Positions 18,246 through 26,328 of a stretch of 64,000 nucleotides of DNA are shown in pieces. The position numbers and the translations under genes were made by a program. This DNA comes from Streptomyces sp. WM6378 (GTDB lineage Bacteria > Actinomycetota > Actinomycetes > Streptomycetales > Streptomycetaceae): assembly GCF_001279695.1 (NCBI RefSeq), contig NZ_LGDD01000234.1:62001-126000 (forward strand), written 5' to 3'. The first letter of the stretch is position 1, and each line of letters starts with the position of its first letter. The notes beneath the pieces were generated by a model. It did no database searches and was not told the DNA's origin. It saw only the letters and a list, made by a program, of their open reading frames with translations.

Positions 18246-19121
18246 ATGCACCATACGCTGGTCAGAGCGCGGCGCACCCTCGCCGCGGCGGGCATCGTGG
18301 CGGCCTGCGCCATTGTGCCCGCCGCCCAACTCTCCTCTGCAGCACCCCAGTTGAGGGTGGCCTCAGCGGCCGCCGGAGGCTGTGACGTGCTCGCCCCCGG
18401 AGCCTCGGCCACCGCCGAAGCGGCGGTCCGGGCGGCCTGCTCCCAGCTCGGCATCTGGTACACGTGGGGCGGTGGCCACGGACCGCAGCCCGGCGCCACC
18501 TACGGGCAGATCGACCCCACCGACCCGGCCAGCAACCACGACCCGGAGCGGCTCGGCTTCGACTGCTCGGGCCTGGTCCGCTACGCCTACGCCCGGGCGA
18601 CCGGGCAGGACATCCTGGCCGGCAACTCCAACAGCCAGTACCACTCCTCGCACGTCACCGCACGCTTCGGCGCGGCCCAGGGCACCGGGCCGCTGCTGCC
18701 CGGCGACCTGATGGCCTGGGGCGGCGACAACTCCATCCACCACATCGCCGTCTACCTCGGCGCGGGCAAGATGGTCGAGGCCCGGCAGTCCGGCACCCAT
18801 GTGATGGTCAGCGACGTGCGGCTCGGCGGCGACTACAACGGCGCCGTACGCATCGGCGCGGACCCGGGCCAGAACGGCACCTTCTCCACCTGGGGCACCG
18901 ACGTGTGGACGCACGCCGAACCGTCCACCACGAGCGCCCGGGTCAACAAGTTCACCGGCCCGACCCGCGTGAAGGTCGGCTGCCAGAAGCACGCCCAGCT
19001 CGTCGAGGCCGAGGGCTACCGCAACGACGCCTGGTCCTACCTGCCCGACTACAAGGCATGGATCACCAACATCTACATCCAGGGATCCGCCTGGCTCGAC
19101 GGCGTCCCCACCTGCGCCTGA
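18246..19121 (+). CDS. Secreted NlpC/P60 peptidoglycan endopeptidase with SH3-like tail
   Basis: A 291-aa exported protein. The signal peptide ends near residue 34-43 after a hydrophobic core. The NlpC/P60 domain runs from about 55 to 205, with catalytic Cys107 in FDCSGLVRYAYA, a HIAVYLG His motif, and a typical LPGDLMAWGG strand. The last 75 residues, with paired Trp and Cys residues, look like a bacterial SH3 domain for wall binding. It should cut peptidoglycan stem-peptide bonds outside the cell. The ATG at 18246 is the start closest to the signal peptide. The small SH3-like gene follows after 44 bp, and the two are probably cotranscribed. Confidence 0.9.
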   Translation: MHHTLVRARRTLAAAGIVAACAIVPAAQLSSAAPQLRVASAAAGGCDVLAPGASATAEAAVRAACSQLGIWYTWGGGHGPQPGATYGQIDPTDPASNHDPERLGFDCSGLVRYAYARATGQDILAGNSNSQYHSSHVTARFGAAQGTGPLLPGDLMAWGGDNSIHHIAVYLGAGKMVEARQSGTHVMVSDVRLGGDYNGAVRIGADPGQNGTFSTWGTDVWTHAEPSTTSARVNKFTGPTRVKVGCQKHAQLVEAEGYRNDAWSYLPDYKAWITNIYIQGSAWLDGVPTCA

Positions 19122-19165
19122 ACAGCCCGGCCCACCTACGCACCCACACCCGCAAGGAGTTCACC

Positions 19166-19543
19166 GTGAACGCACGCAAGAAGATCGCCCTGTTCCTCTC
19201 GGCCACCGCGCTGACCGCCGGCCTCACCGCGACCGGGCTGCCGGCCGCCGTCGCCGCACCCGCCGGGCCCGCGGCCGAGTGCGGGGTCCGCTCGGACGGA
19301 CGGCTGTACTGCGGCAACGCGGTCGGCGCGAAGGGCTACGCCGACCGCTCCTACCGCTCGGCCACCCGCGGCACGCTGACCACCGACTTCAACTGGTTCG
19401 TGTGCTGGGGCCACGGCGACCCGCACCAGGGCGGAAACGACATCTGGTACTGGACGCAGCTCGACAACGGCGCCTGGGGCAACGTCCCGGCCGTCAGCCT
19501 GAGGACCGGCCAGGACCCCGCCCCCGGCCTGCGCGAGTGCTGA
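19166..19543 (+). CDS. Small secreted SH3-like protein
   Basis: A 125-aa exported protein from GTG 19166 with AAGGAG upstream. The signal peptide covers about residues 1-31 and ends at AVAAPA. The mature part has four Cys residues (CGV, YCGN, VCWGHG, REC) that could make two disulfides, and aromatic motifs such as WFVCWG and DIWYWTQLDNG typical of SH3-like wall-binding modules. It sits 44 bp after the NlpC/P60 endopeptidase, so it may modulate or help target that enzyme. No catalytic residues are visible. Confidence 0.8.
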   Translation: MNARKKIALFLSATALTAGLTATGLPAAVAAPAGPAAECGVRSDGRLYCGNAVGAKGYADRSYRSATRGTLTTDFNWFVCWGHGDPHQGGNDIWYWTQLDNGAWGNVPAVSLRTGQDPAPGLREC

Positions 19544-19564
19544 CCCCGGCACCCCTCTAGAGCA

Positions 19565-19600
19565 CCGGGCCGCTCGTCGATCCCCCGACGGGCGGCCCGG
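19565..19600. terminator. Intrinsic hairpin between convergent genes
   Basis: CCGGGCCGCTCGTCG pairs with CGACGGGCGGCCCGG (15 bp, one G-T type mismatch) around a 6-nt loop, just after the SH3-like gene and before the end of the convergent protease gene. Confidence 0.8.
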
Positions 19601-19659
19601 CCAACTCGCATTCCTGTCGCTGTAATTGATGGTGCGTCAGGGGCTGATCGGGTGGCTCG

Positions 19660-20643
19660 TCACGGGAAGAGCAGGGAATCCTGCGGCCCGATTCCCTGCG
19701 CCGTCGCGAACAGTGAACTGAGCCCCGCGTCGAAGCGCGCGGTGTACGAGACGTCGTCCGCGAGGCCGCCGCCCCGCTCGGCGCCGCCGAGCACCCCGAC
19801 CACGGTGCTCCCGCCGTCCGGCGCCGAGATCACCCACGGGCTGCCGGACACCCCGGTCGAGAAGCCCGCACACCGGGCTTCGCGGAAGTCGCCGTAGGCG
19901 GGCCGGGAGTCCACCGTGCAGGTGTGCTGGCCCGGCCTGTCGTGCGGATAGCCGATGAGGGTGACCCGGGCGAGGACATCGGAGAGCCGTTCCGGGTGCG
20001 GGGGCACACGGAACGCGGAGCCGACCGCCTCCTGCACGCTTCTGCCGCCGACCCGGGCCACCCGCACGAAGGCCCAGTCGTACGGCCAGTTCTCGGCGCC
20101 GTCGCGAGCCCCGGTGAACCGCGGGTCAGGCAACGCGGCCAGGACCGGCCACTGGCCCTGGGGGGTGATCCCGTCGTGATAGCCGGGCGCGAACGAGGCC
20201 CCGTCCAGCGGAAGGCAGTGCGCCGCCGTCACCAGCAGATCGCCGTGCCTGCTGTCCACCACGGCGGCCGTGCAGGACTGCTCACCACCGGGCCGCAGGA
20301 AGACCCCCACCACCGGGTACGAGCAGGCCGACCGCAGGTCGTGCGGGACCGGGCGGAGGTGCTCGGCCGCACACGCCGCCGACTGTTGTGGGCGCGAGCC
20401 GCGGTGGCCCGCGCCGTCGACCCCGGAACCGTCGAGGGAGCCGCTGTGGTGCGCGGCAGCCGCCCCGGGCGGTCCGGCCGAGGGCCCGGCTGCCCGGGCC
20501 GGCGAGGCGACCGCGGTGGCGGCCTCGTCGTCCCGGGCCGGGCAGATCGTCAACGTGCAGGTGAGCACCGTGATCAGAACCGCCCACCGGGCGACTCCGA
20601 GCATCGCCCCGAGCCGGCCGCCACCGTGCGTATTTCGTCTCAT
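19660..20643 (-). CDS. Exported trypsin-like serine protease
   Basis: A 327-aa protein with an N-terminal hydrophobic helix (about 14-34; signal peptide or anchor), a low-complexity Ala/Gly/Ser linker and a chymotrypsin-fold domain. The triad is readable as His142 in VTAAHC, Asp189 in PYDWAFVRV and Ser266 in GVSGSPW. The usual GDSGG is changed to GVSGS, as in several bacterial trypsin-like proteins, so activity is likely but not certain. The start is ATG 20643 with only a weak AGGGTG upstream; GTG at 20649 is an alternative. It diverges from the PHP gene. Confidence 0.85.
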   Translation of the reverse strand: MRRNTHGGGRLGAMLGVARWAVLITVLTCTLTICPARDDEAATAVASPARAAGPSAGPPGAAAAHHSGSLDGSGVDGAGHRGSRPQQSAACAAEHLRPVPHDLRSACSYPVVGVFLRPGGEQSCTAAVVDSRHGDLLVTAAHCLPLDGASFAPGYHDGITPQGQWPVLAALPDPRFTGARDGAENWPYDWAFVRVARVGGRSVQEAVGSAFRVPPHPERLSDVLARVTLIGYPHDRPGQHTCTVDSRPAYGDFREARCAGFSTGVSGSPWVISAPDGGSTVVGVLGGAERGGGLADDVSYTARFDAGLSSLFATAQGIGPQDSLLFP

Positions 20644-20814
20644 AAGCACCCTGGCGAGGCTAGGGCCCGGACACCGGAAGGAGCCGCGTCGACACGACCG
20701 CCATCCGGGCTCAAAACGTTCGGGCGGCCTCGGCACCGCCGAGACCCTGCGAGCGGGCGCCGGCTGAGGGAAGCTGGGAGGGTGCACGCGGGGCCCCGCC
20801 CGCAGGAGGTGTCC

Positions 20815-21849
20815 ATGGATCCCGTGTCGGCCCTGAGGCGGATCGCCTTCCTCCTCGAACGCGGCCAGGGCGCCACGTACCGCGTACAGGCCTTCCGTAC
20901 CGCCGCCGCGGCGATCAAGGACATGCCGCCGGACGAGGTCGCGGAACGCGCGGCCGTGGCCGGGCGCCTGGAATCGGTCAAGGGGATCGGCCCGAAGACC
21001 GCACAGGTGGTGCGCGAGGCACTCGCCGACCAGGTGCCGGGCTACCTCCAGCGCCTTGAGTCGGAACTGGAGGCCGCGGCGCCGCTCGCGATGGGCGGCG
21101 ACGACCTGCGGGCCGCGCTGCGCGGCGACTGCCACATGCACTCCGACTGGTCGGACGGGGGCAGCACCATCGACGACATGGGGCGTACGGCCGCCGAGCT
21201 CGGCCACGAATGGGCCGTGCTCACCGACCACTCGCCGCGGCTGACCGTCGCGAACGGGCTGACCGCCGAGCGGCTGCGCAGCCAGCTGGAGGTGGTGGCC
21301 GAACTCAACGAGCGCTGGGCGCCGTTCAGGCTCCTCACCGGCATCGAGTGCGACATCCTCGACGACGGCTCCCTCGACCAGGAGGACGAACTGCTCGACC
21401 AGCTCGACGTCGTGGTCGTCTCCGTCCACTCCAAGCTCCGGATGGACGCCGCCGCCATGACCCGGCGCATGGTCGCGGCCGTCGGCAACCCCCTGGCCGA
21501 TGTGCTGGGGCACTGCACCGGACGCCTGGTCACCGGGCGCGGGCGGCCCGAGTCCGAGTTCGACGCGGACGCGGTCTTCGCCGCCTGCGCGGAGGGCGGC
21601 ACCGCCGTGGAGATCAACAGCCGCCCGGAACGGCTGGACCCGCCGCGCCGCCTCTTGACCCGGGCCGTCGAGGCGGGCGTCCTGTTCGCCATCGACACCG
21701 ACTCCCACGCCCCGGGCCAGCTCGACTGGCAGATCTACGGCTGCGCGCGGGCCGAGGAGTGCGGCGTCCCGCCGGAGCGGGTCATCACGACCTGGGCGAT
21801 GGAGGATCTGCTGACCTGGACCCGGAGCCGCGAGGCCCCGGCGGGATGA
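20815..21849 (+). CDS. PHP-domain phosphoesterase with helix-hairpin-helix N-terminus
   Basis: A 344-aa cytosolic protein. Residues 1-95 resemble the 8-kDa/HhH part of family X polymerases (VKGIGPKTAQVVREAL). From about residue 104 a PHP domain starts, with the metal motif DCHMHSDWSDGG, then LTDHSPR, GIECDIL, HSKL, LGHCTGR and a closing DTDSHA, which together give the trinuclear metal ligands. The polymerase palm is missing, so this is the PolX C-terminal layout without polymerase. It is probably a phosphoesterase or 3'-end nuclease in repair. AGGAGG precedes the ATG at ideal spacing. It ends before a 16-bp hairpin. Confidence 0.88.
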   Translation: MDPVSALRRIAFLLERGQGATYRVQAFRTAAAAIKDMPPDEVAERAAVAGRLESVKGIGPKTAQVVREALADQVPGYLQRLESELEAAAPLAMGGDDLRAALRGDCHMHSDWSDGGSTIDDMGRTAAELGHEWAVLTDHSPRLTVANGLTAERLRSQLEVVAELNERWAPFRLLTGIECDILDDGSLDQEDELLDQLDVVVVSVHSKLRMDAAAMTRRMVAAVGNPLADVLGHCTGRLVTGRGRPESEFDADAVFAACAEGGTAVEINSRPERLDPPRRLLTRAVEAGVLFAIDTDSHAPGQLDWQIYGCARAEECGVPPERVITTWAMEDLLTWTRSREAPAG

Positions 21850-21873
21850 GCGGGCCTGGACGAGAGGGCCCGC

Positions 21874-21926
21874 ATGCGAGAGCCGGGGCGTTCACCCAGT
21901 GCTGGGTGGAGCCCCGGCTCTCGCAT
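21874..21926. terminator. Long bidirectional hairpin
   Basis: A perfect 16-bp stem (ATGCGAGAGCCGGGGC and its complement at 21911-21926) encloses a 21-nt loop that itself contains a 7-bp hairpin (CACCCAG/CTGGGTG). It sits exactly between the ends of the convergent PHP gene and the 57-aa gene and fits a terminator shared by both. Confidence 0.85.
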
Positions 21927-21935
21927 CGAGTGGGT

Positions 21936-22109
21936 TCAGCCGCGGTCGACCCCGGCGTCGCGCATCGCCTGCTCGGTCCGCTCCTGCTCGTCATCGGCAT
22001 GCTGCTTGTCGGCGCGCCCGGAGATCTGCTGTCTGGCCTCGGAGGCCTTCGCCCTGGCCTGTTCGGCGGCCTGCCGCGCCTTGTCCTGGAAGTCTTCGGC
22101 CTTGACCAT
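21936..22109 (-). CDS. 57-aa Ala/Gln-rich charged helical protein
   Basis: A complete small ORF beginning MVKAEDFQDKARQAAEQARA and ending DAGVDRG before TGA. The ATG at 22109 has GCAGGAG at 9-nt spacing. The sequence is almost entirely helix-forming, rich in Ala, Gln, Lys, Glu and Asp, with no Cys, Trp or hydrophobic core, as in small stress- or desiccation-related proteins (CsbD- or LEA-like in composition only). I do not recognise a family. It ends at the shared hairpin. The spacer to the serine hydrolase downstream on its 5' side is only 78 bp. Confidence 0.7.
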   Translation of the reverse strand: MVKAEDFQDKARQAAEQARAKASEARQQISGRADKQHADDEQERTEQAMRDAGVDRG

Positions 22110-22187
22110 GGAGATTCACTCCTGCATGTGGGTGGGGTGTAACCCCTTCACCGTGGCACGCCCCGTCACCCACCGCACGCCAAGAAA

Positions 22188-23345
22188 TCACACAGCGTGA
22201 TGGTCGGTGGCGTACCGCCAGAAGTCATGCATCAGGGCGGCCGGGGTCGGCCCGGTCATCTCCACCTGGCTCAGCAGGATGGTGACCTCGCCGGTGGCCG
22301 GAACGACATAGGCCGCGGTACCGGTGCCGCCGACCCAGCCGTAGCGCCCCGGCACGTTCCACGGCTCGACGCGCTCGATGTCGACCGAGCCGCCGAATCC
22401 CCAGCCCTGGCCCTGCAGGAACAACGTTCCGGCTGCGCGCTGCGCGGGGGTCAGATGGTCGGTGGTCATCTCCCGCACCGCCTCGGGCGAAAGCAGCCGT
22501 CGCCCCTCGACGGTCCCGCCGCCGAGCAGCAGCCCGGCGAAGGCGTGCAGGTCGTCGACGGTCGACACGAGCCCGCCCGCGCCGGACGGGAACGCGGGCG
22601 GGGTGCTCCACTGCCCGTCGGGGGCATCGACGAGCTCCAGACCGCCCGACGGAAGGGGCCGGTAACAGCTGGTGAACCGGCCCAGATCGCGAGCCGGCAC
22701 CGAGAACCCGGTGTCGGTCATGCCGAGCGGTTCGAAGAGGCGCTCGGCCAGGAACTCGGGCAGCGTACGCCCGGAAACCCGGGCGATCAGGACGCCCTGG
22801 AGGTCGGAGCAGAGGTTGTACAGCCAGGCCTCGCCCGGCTGGTGCAGCATCGGAATACGGGAGAGCCGCGCGAGCCATTCGTCCGGCGCGGGCACTGACT
22901 GCGGGCGCGGGGGAGCCTGGTGGAGCTCGCTGAACAGTGGCGCGACGGCCGGCAGGGAGAAGTCGGACGGGAAGCCGTACCCGGCACGGAAGTCCAGCAG
23001 ATCGGCCACCGTGATCGGCCGTTCGGCGGGGACGACGTCGTCGACGGGGGAGAGCGGCGTACGGACGACCATGGGCGAGGCCAGCTCCGGCAGCCATCGG
23101 GCGATCGGATCGCCCAGCGCGATCCGCCCGTCGTCGACCAGCATCATGACCGCCGCGGCGGTCACAGGTTTGCCGATCGAGGCGATACGGAAGATCGAGT
23201 CCCTGGTCATCGGGGAGGTGCCGCTCGTGTCCTGGGAGCCGGTGACCGCGCGCTCCACGCGGTCACCACGGGCCACCAGGGCCACGGCGCCCGGCACCGT
23301 CCCGTTGTCGACGTAGGTGTCGAGGATCTTCTGCAACGCGCTCAT
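22188..23345 (-). CDS. Serine hydrolase (class C beta-lactamase family), cytosolic
   Basis: A 385-aa protein of the beta-lactamase/transpeptidase-like fold with Ser56-x-x-Lys59 in RIASIGKP, a YNL motif in AWLYNLCSD as the Tyr-x-Asn equivalent, and GWVGGTGT near the C-terminus in place of KTG. No signal peptide is visible, which points to the esterase (EstB/LovD-like) side of the family rather than cell-wall synthesis. The ATG at 23345 is supported by AGAAGGTGG upstream; the longer in-frame reading to 23711 is rejected. The spacer to the DUF1059 gene on the opposite strand is 187 bp and holds nothing I can name. Confidence 0.85.
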   Translation of the reverse strand: MSALQKILDTYVDNGTVPGAVALVARGDRVERAVTGSQDTSGTSPMTRDSIFRIASIGKPVTAAAVMMLVDDGRIALGDPIARWLPELASPMVVRTPLSPVDDVVPAERPITVADLLDFRAGYGFPSDFSLPAVAPLFSELHQAPPRPQSVPAPDEWLARLSRIPMLHQPGEAWLYNLCSDLQGVLIARVSGRTLPEFLAERLFEPLGMTDTGFSVPARDLGRFTSCYRPLPSGGLELVDAPDGQWSTPPAFPSGAGGLVSTVDDLHAFAGLLLGGGTVEGRRLLSPEAVREMTTDHLTPAQRAAGTLFLQGQGWGFGGSVDIERVEPWNVPGRYGWVGGTGTAAYVVPATGEVTILLSQVEMTGPTPAALMHDFWRYATDHHAV

Positions 23346-23532
23346 GGGCCCACCTTCTGGAAGTCCGTCGGAAGGGAGACTCCCTCTGGGCCAGAAAATC
23401 ATCGCTCGTCGCCGTGCGCCGTGCGCCGTGGGGTGCACCCGGCGCGACCACCAGTCACGTGAAGTAGCCCCGCCGACGCGGGGAAACGGTGAGATCCTGG
23501 AACCGGGATATTTCGCCCCGAGGAGGCATCTC

Positions 23533-23718
23533 ATGCGTAAGGTCGCTGACTGTCGGGAGTACCCGAGCGATTCGAATTGCAGCCTGACGATCTCCGGTAC
23601 GGAAGAGGAAGTCGTCCGGGCGGCCGCCGAGCACGCCGCATCGGTGCACGGCCACACCGACTCACCCGAACTCCGCGAAGAGGTAAGGAAGATGCTGAAG
23701 GACGAGGCCACCGTCTAG
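23533..23718 (+). CDS. DUF1059 small protein
   Basis: A 61-aa protein with the DUF1059 pattern: an N-terminal MRKVADCREYPSDSNCSLTI with two Cys residues, followed by a helix ending in a HAASVHGH motif and REEVRKMLKDE. GAGGAGG precedes the ATG at 23533 with 6-nt spacing. Cys and His residues could bind one metal, but the function of the family is unknown. It stands alone, with the initiator tRNA 163 bp downstream on the same strand. Confidence 0.85.
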   Translation: MRKVADCREYPSDSNCSLTISGTEEEVVRAAAEHAASVHGHTDSPELREEVRKMLKDEATV

Positions 23719-23881
23719 CGCCCGCCCCAGCAACCCGGACCAGGATCGACCATCCCTGCGGGCCGTTCCAGGTAGGCGTCTGGCCCCGCGCCCCGAGCGG
23801 ACCCGACTGGGCCCGAGTGGACGCGGGCGGATCCGAGTGGTCAGAGCTCCGCCGCAGGTGGCGTAGGGTGGTGTTCACCGA

Positions 23882-23955
23882 CGCGGGGTGGAGCAGCTCG
23901 GTAGCTCGCTGGGCTCATAACCCAGAGGTCGCAGGTTCAAATCCTGTCCCCGCTA
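23882..23955 (+). tRNA. Initiator tRNA-fMet (CAT)
   Basis: A cloverleaf is readable. The acceptor stem pairs positions 2-7 (GCGGGG with CCCCGC), position 1 C faces a T at position 72 and so is unpaired, the anticodon loop is CTCATAA, and the T-arm is GCAGGTTCAAATCCTGT. The 1-72 mismatch and three consecutive G-C pairs in the anticodon stem (GGG/CCC) are the signatures of a bacterial initiator tRNA. CCA is not encoded (CGA follows), as is common in Streptomyces. Confidence 0.95.
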
Positions 23956-23960
23956 CGAGA

Positions 23961-23997
23961 ATTCGGCCCCCGGCACTCAATGTGCCGGGGGCCGAAT
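23961..23997 (+). terminator. tRNA terminator hairpin
   Basis: A perfect 16-bp stem (ATTCGGCCCCCGGCAC and complement) with loop TCAAT starts 5 nt after the tRNA and should end its transcript. Confidence 0.9.
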
Positions 23998-24272
23998 GCG
24001 TGAGGTGGCAGCCCGCGGGTATGCCTCCTCGACCCGGCAATCTGTGGGGACCCTGTGCGTCGGGCTCGCTGGGGTGGGTGTGCGCGGGGGCGTGTGCGCT
24101 CGGCGGGCTGAGGGTGTGTCGATGTCCGGGTTCTGTTACGCGTTGAACCACCCGCGTCGGCCGGTGCGGATGAGGTCCAGAGTGTGGGTGTCTGGCAGCG
24201 AGAAGCGCCGGACATTCGCACCGTCGGACGGTCGCGCAGCCCGCTGCCCACCGTCCTGAACTGGGGGTTTCC

Positions 24273-24716
24273 ATGTCCGCACGTTCCATATCCCGTGTCT
24301 TCGCCGTCCTCGCGGCCGGCGCCGCACTCGCCGGCGCCACGGCTCTGCCCGCCACCGCCTCCGCTCCGCGCTCGCCGATCACCTTCGGTGCCATCCAGTA
24401 CGACAGCCCCGGCAAAGACGACGGCTCGCAGCGCAGCCTCGACGCCGAGTGGGTCACCGTCACCAACACCGGTCGCTCCACCGTCAACCTGAAGGGGTGG
24501 ACGCTCAGCGACCGCAGCCACCACGTGTACACCTTCGGCGGCTTCACCCTGGGCGGCCACGCCTCCGTACGTGTTCACACCGGGATCGGCCGCAACACCC
24601 GTACCGACGTGTACCAGAACCGTCGCGCCTACGTGTGGAACAACACGGGGGACACCGCCACCCTGCGCGACAACCACAACCACGTCATCGTCACCAAGTC
24701 CTGGGGCCGCCACTGA
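24273..24716 (+). CDS. Secreted lamin-tail-domain (LTD) protein
   Basis: A 147-aa exported protein with a signal peptide over residues 1-30 (cleavage near ATASA-PR). The mature protein is one immunoglobulin-like lamin-tail domain: EWVTVTNTG, VNLKGWTLSD, HVYTFGGFTLGGH, VWNNTGDTATLRD. Such domains occur in many secreted Streptomyces proteins, sometimes fused to nucleases; here it is alone. Function is unknown, and binding to surface polymers or nucleic acid has been suggested for the family. CTGGGGG lies upstream of the ATG. A 10-bp hairpin follows at 24760-24794. Confidence 0.88.
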   Translation: MSARSISRVFAVLAAGAALAGATALPATASAPRSPITFGAIQYDSPGKDDGSQRSLDAEWVTVTNTGRSTVNLKGWTLSDRSHHVYTFGGFTLGGHASVRVHTGIGRNTRTDVYQNRRAYVWNNTGDTATLRDNHNHVIVTKSWGRH

Positions 24717-24759
24717 TCCCGCCGTGCACCAACTGGTGGACGCACAACGGTAGTTGACG

Positions 24760-24794
24760 CGGCCGGCACACCTCGGGGAGGGGAGTGCCGGCCG
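24760..24794. terminator. Hairpin after the LTD gene
   Basis: CGGCCGGCAC pairs with GTGCCGGCCG across a 15-nt loop, 43 bp after the LTD stop codon. Confidence 0.65.
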
Positions 24795-24913
24795 TCGCTC
24801 TGCCCGTACGTTCATGCCTCTGGCCTCGGAAAACGGAACCGACGCACCCCGCCGCCCATCTTCTCGGGCGACGTTTGGCCGCGGGTGGGGCTCTCGGGGT
24901 GCTCGGGGCCTTC

Positions 24914-25456
24914 ATGAGGGTGGGGTGGGGAATGTTCGCTGTAGGTGGGGCCTTCGGGGTGGTGTTCGGATGTGTGGGTCTGCTGTTCGCCGTGGTGGGC
25001 ATCGGGGCACTGGTCTGGGTGGTCCGCAAGGTGTCGGAGCACAAGCGCACCCTGCGTGAGGGGGTGATGGCGCAGGCCCGCTGTCTGGAGGCCTATGTGG
25101 TGCGCACCCACCGTTCCGATGGGCCCGTGCACCACCAGCGCCGTCTGATCGTCGGGTTCCGTGCGGGCGACGGGCGTGATGTGCGGGTACGGGTGACATC
25201 ACAACAGCCGTATGTGACGGGCGACCCGGTGGCGGTGCGCTATCTGGCGAACCGCCCCGAGCGCGCGGTCGTGGACGAGGCGCCGACCGGTATCGGGGCG
25301 GTGTCGTGCCTCTTCGGCGGAGCCATGGTGGTCTTCACCTGCGTGGGCCTGTTCTTCGCCGCGATCGGCTTCGGCGCGGCCGTGTTCCTGGGTGCCTCGG
25401 CCGACGACGGTGGTCCGGTCCCCCTGCCGGACCCGTATCTCACCGCCGGGCCCTGA
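24914..25456 (+). CDS. DUF3592-type membrane protein
   Basis: About 180 aa with two membrane segments: one near the N-terminus (MFAVGGAFGVVFGCVGLLFAVVGIG) and one near the C-terminus (LFGGAMVVFTCVGLFFAAIGFG). Between them is a soluble beta-rich part with VMAQARCLEAYVV, RLIVGFRAGDGR and GDPVAVRYLANRPERAVVD, the layout of DUF3592 proteins, in which a small domain tracks residues like VxYxPxNP. The start is uncertain: ATG 24914, ATG 24932 (preceded by GTGGGGA) or upstream. Function is unknown. The RNase H gene follows 88 bp downstream on the same strand. Confidence 0.7.
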   Translation: MRVGWGMFAVGGAFGVVFGCVGLLFAVVGIGALVWVVRKVSEHKRTLREGVMAQARCLEAYVVRTHRSDGPVHHQRRLIVGFRAGDGRDVRVRVTSQQPYVTGDPVAVRYLANRPERAVVDEAPTGIGAVSCLFGGAMVVFTCVGLFFAAIGFGAAVFLGASADDGGPVPLPDPYLTAGP

Positions 25457-25544
25457 GAGCCCGAGTCTGCCCCGATCGGTCCGGGCGAGGGACTCCGATG
25501 TGGGCGATTTCTGGTGTGGGGGAGGGCGGTGGGATGATGGCGCG

Positions 25545-26255
25545 ATGTCTGATCGTGTTGTTGTTGCCGCTTGTGACGGGGCCTCGAAGGGCAATCCCGG
25601 CCCTGCCGGATGGGCCTGGGTGATCGCCGACGCGGAGGGGCGGCCGGAACGCTGGGGCGCGGGGCCACTCGGCACCGCCACCAACAACGTCGGCGAGCTC
25701 ACCGCCCTGGAGCGGCTCCTCGAAGCAGTCGACCCCGGCACCCCCATGCAGGTGCGCATGGACTCCCAGTACGCCATGAAGGCGGTCACACAGTGGCTGC
25801 CGGGCTGGAAGCGCAACGGGTGGAAGACCGCGGCGGGCAAGCCGGTCGCCAACCGTGAACTCGTCGAGCGCATCGACGAGTTGCTGGCCGAACGGGAGGT
25901 GGACTTCGTCTATGTGCCCGCGCACCAGGTGGGCGGCGACCCGCTGAACGCCATCGCCGACCAGGCCGCGAGCGACGCGGCCACCACCCAGCGCGCCGCC
26001 GGCACGGCGCTCGGCGACCAGGAGATGCCGGTACCCGCCCCGGCTCGCGCCAGCACGACGCGGGCCAGGCCCACCGCGCGCAAGACGTCCTCCGCGGCCA
26101 AGTCGCCTGCCTCGGGCGCCGGTTCGGGCAAGCCGCGGACCATCAAGGCGAAGTTCCCCGGACGCTGCCCCTGCGGCCGGCCCTACGCCGCGGGCACTCC
26201 CATCATGAAGCGCGAGCAGGGCTGGGGCCACCCGGACTGCAGCCCTGTGGTGTGA
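25545..26255 (+). CDS. rnhA: RNase HI with Cys-rich C-terminal extension
   Basis: A 236-aa protein. Residues 1-150 form a complete type 1 RNase H: Asp11 (ACDGASKGNPG), Glu51 (NNVGELTALE), Asp73 (RMDSQYAMKAV), His127 (VPAHQ) and Asp139 (NAIADQAA). It should cut RNA in RNA:DNA hybrids. Residues about 160-205 are a flexible Ala/Lys/Ser linker, followed by a 40-residue tail with RCPCGRPY and HPDCSP, a CxC...HxxC arrangement that could bind zinc. The tail is not part of the standard enzyme and may contact nucleic acid. The ATG at 25545 is chosen from the conserved N-terminus; its ribosome site is weak. Confidence 0.9.
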   Translation: MSDRVVVAACDGASKGNPGPAGWAWVIADAEGRPERWGAGPLGTATNNVGELTALERLLEAVDPGTPMQVRMDSQYAMKAVTQWLPGWKRNGWKTAAGKPVANRELVERIDELLAEREVDFVYVPAHQVGGDPLNAIADQAASDAATTQRAAGTALGDQEMPVPAPARASTTRARPTARKTSSAAKSPASGAGSGKPRTIKAKFPGRCPCGRPYAAGTPIMKREQGWGHPDCSPVV

Positions 26256-26328
26256 GGCACGGGGCTGCCACGTCACCTGTCCGGTCGGTGGCGTCGCGTG
26301 TGCCGGCCGAGGCGGCACCGCGCGCCGG

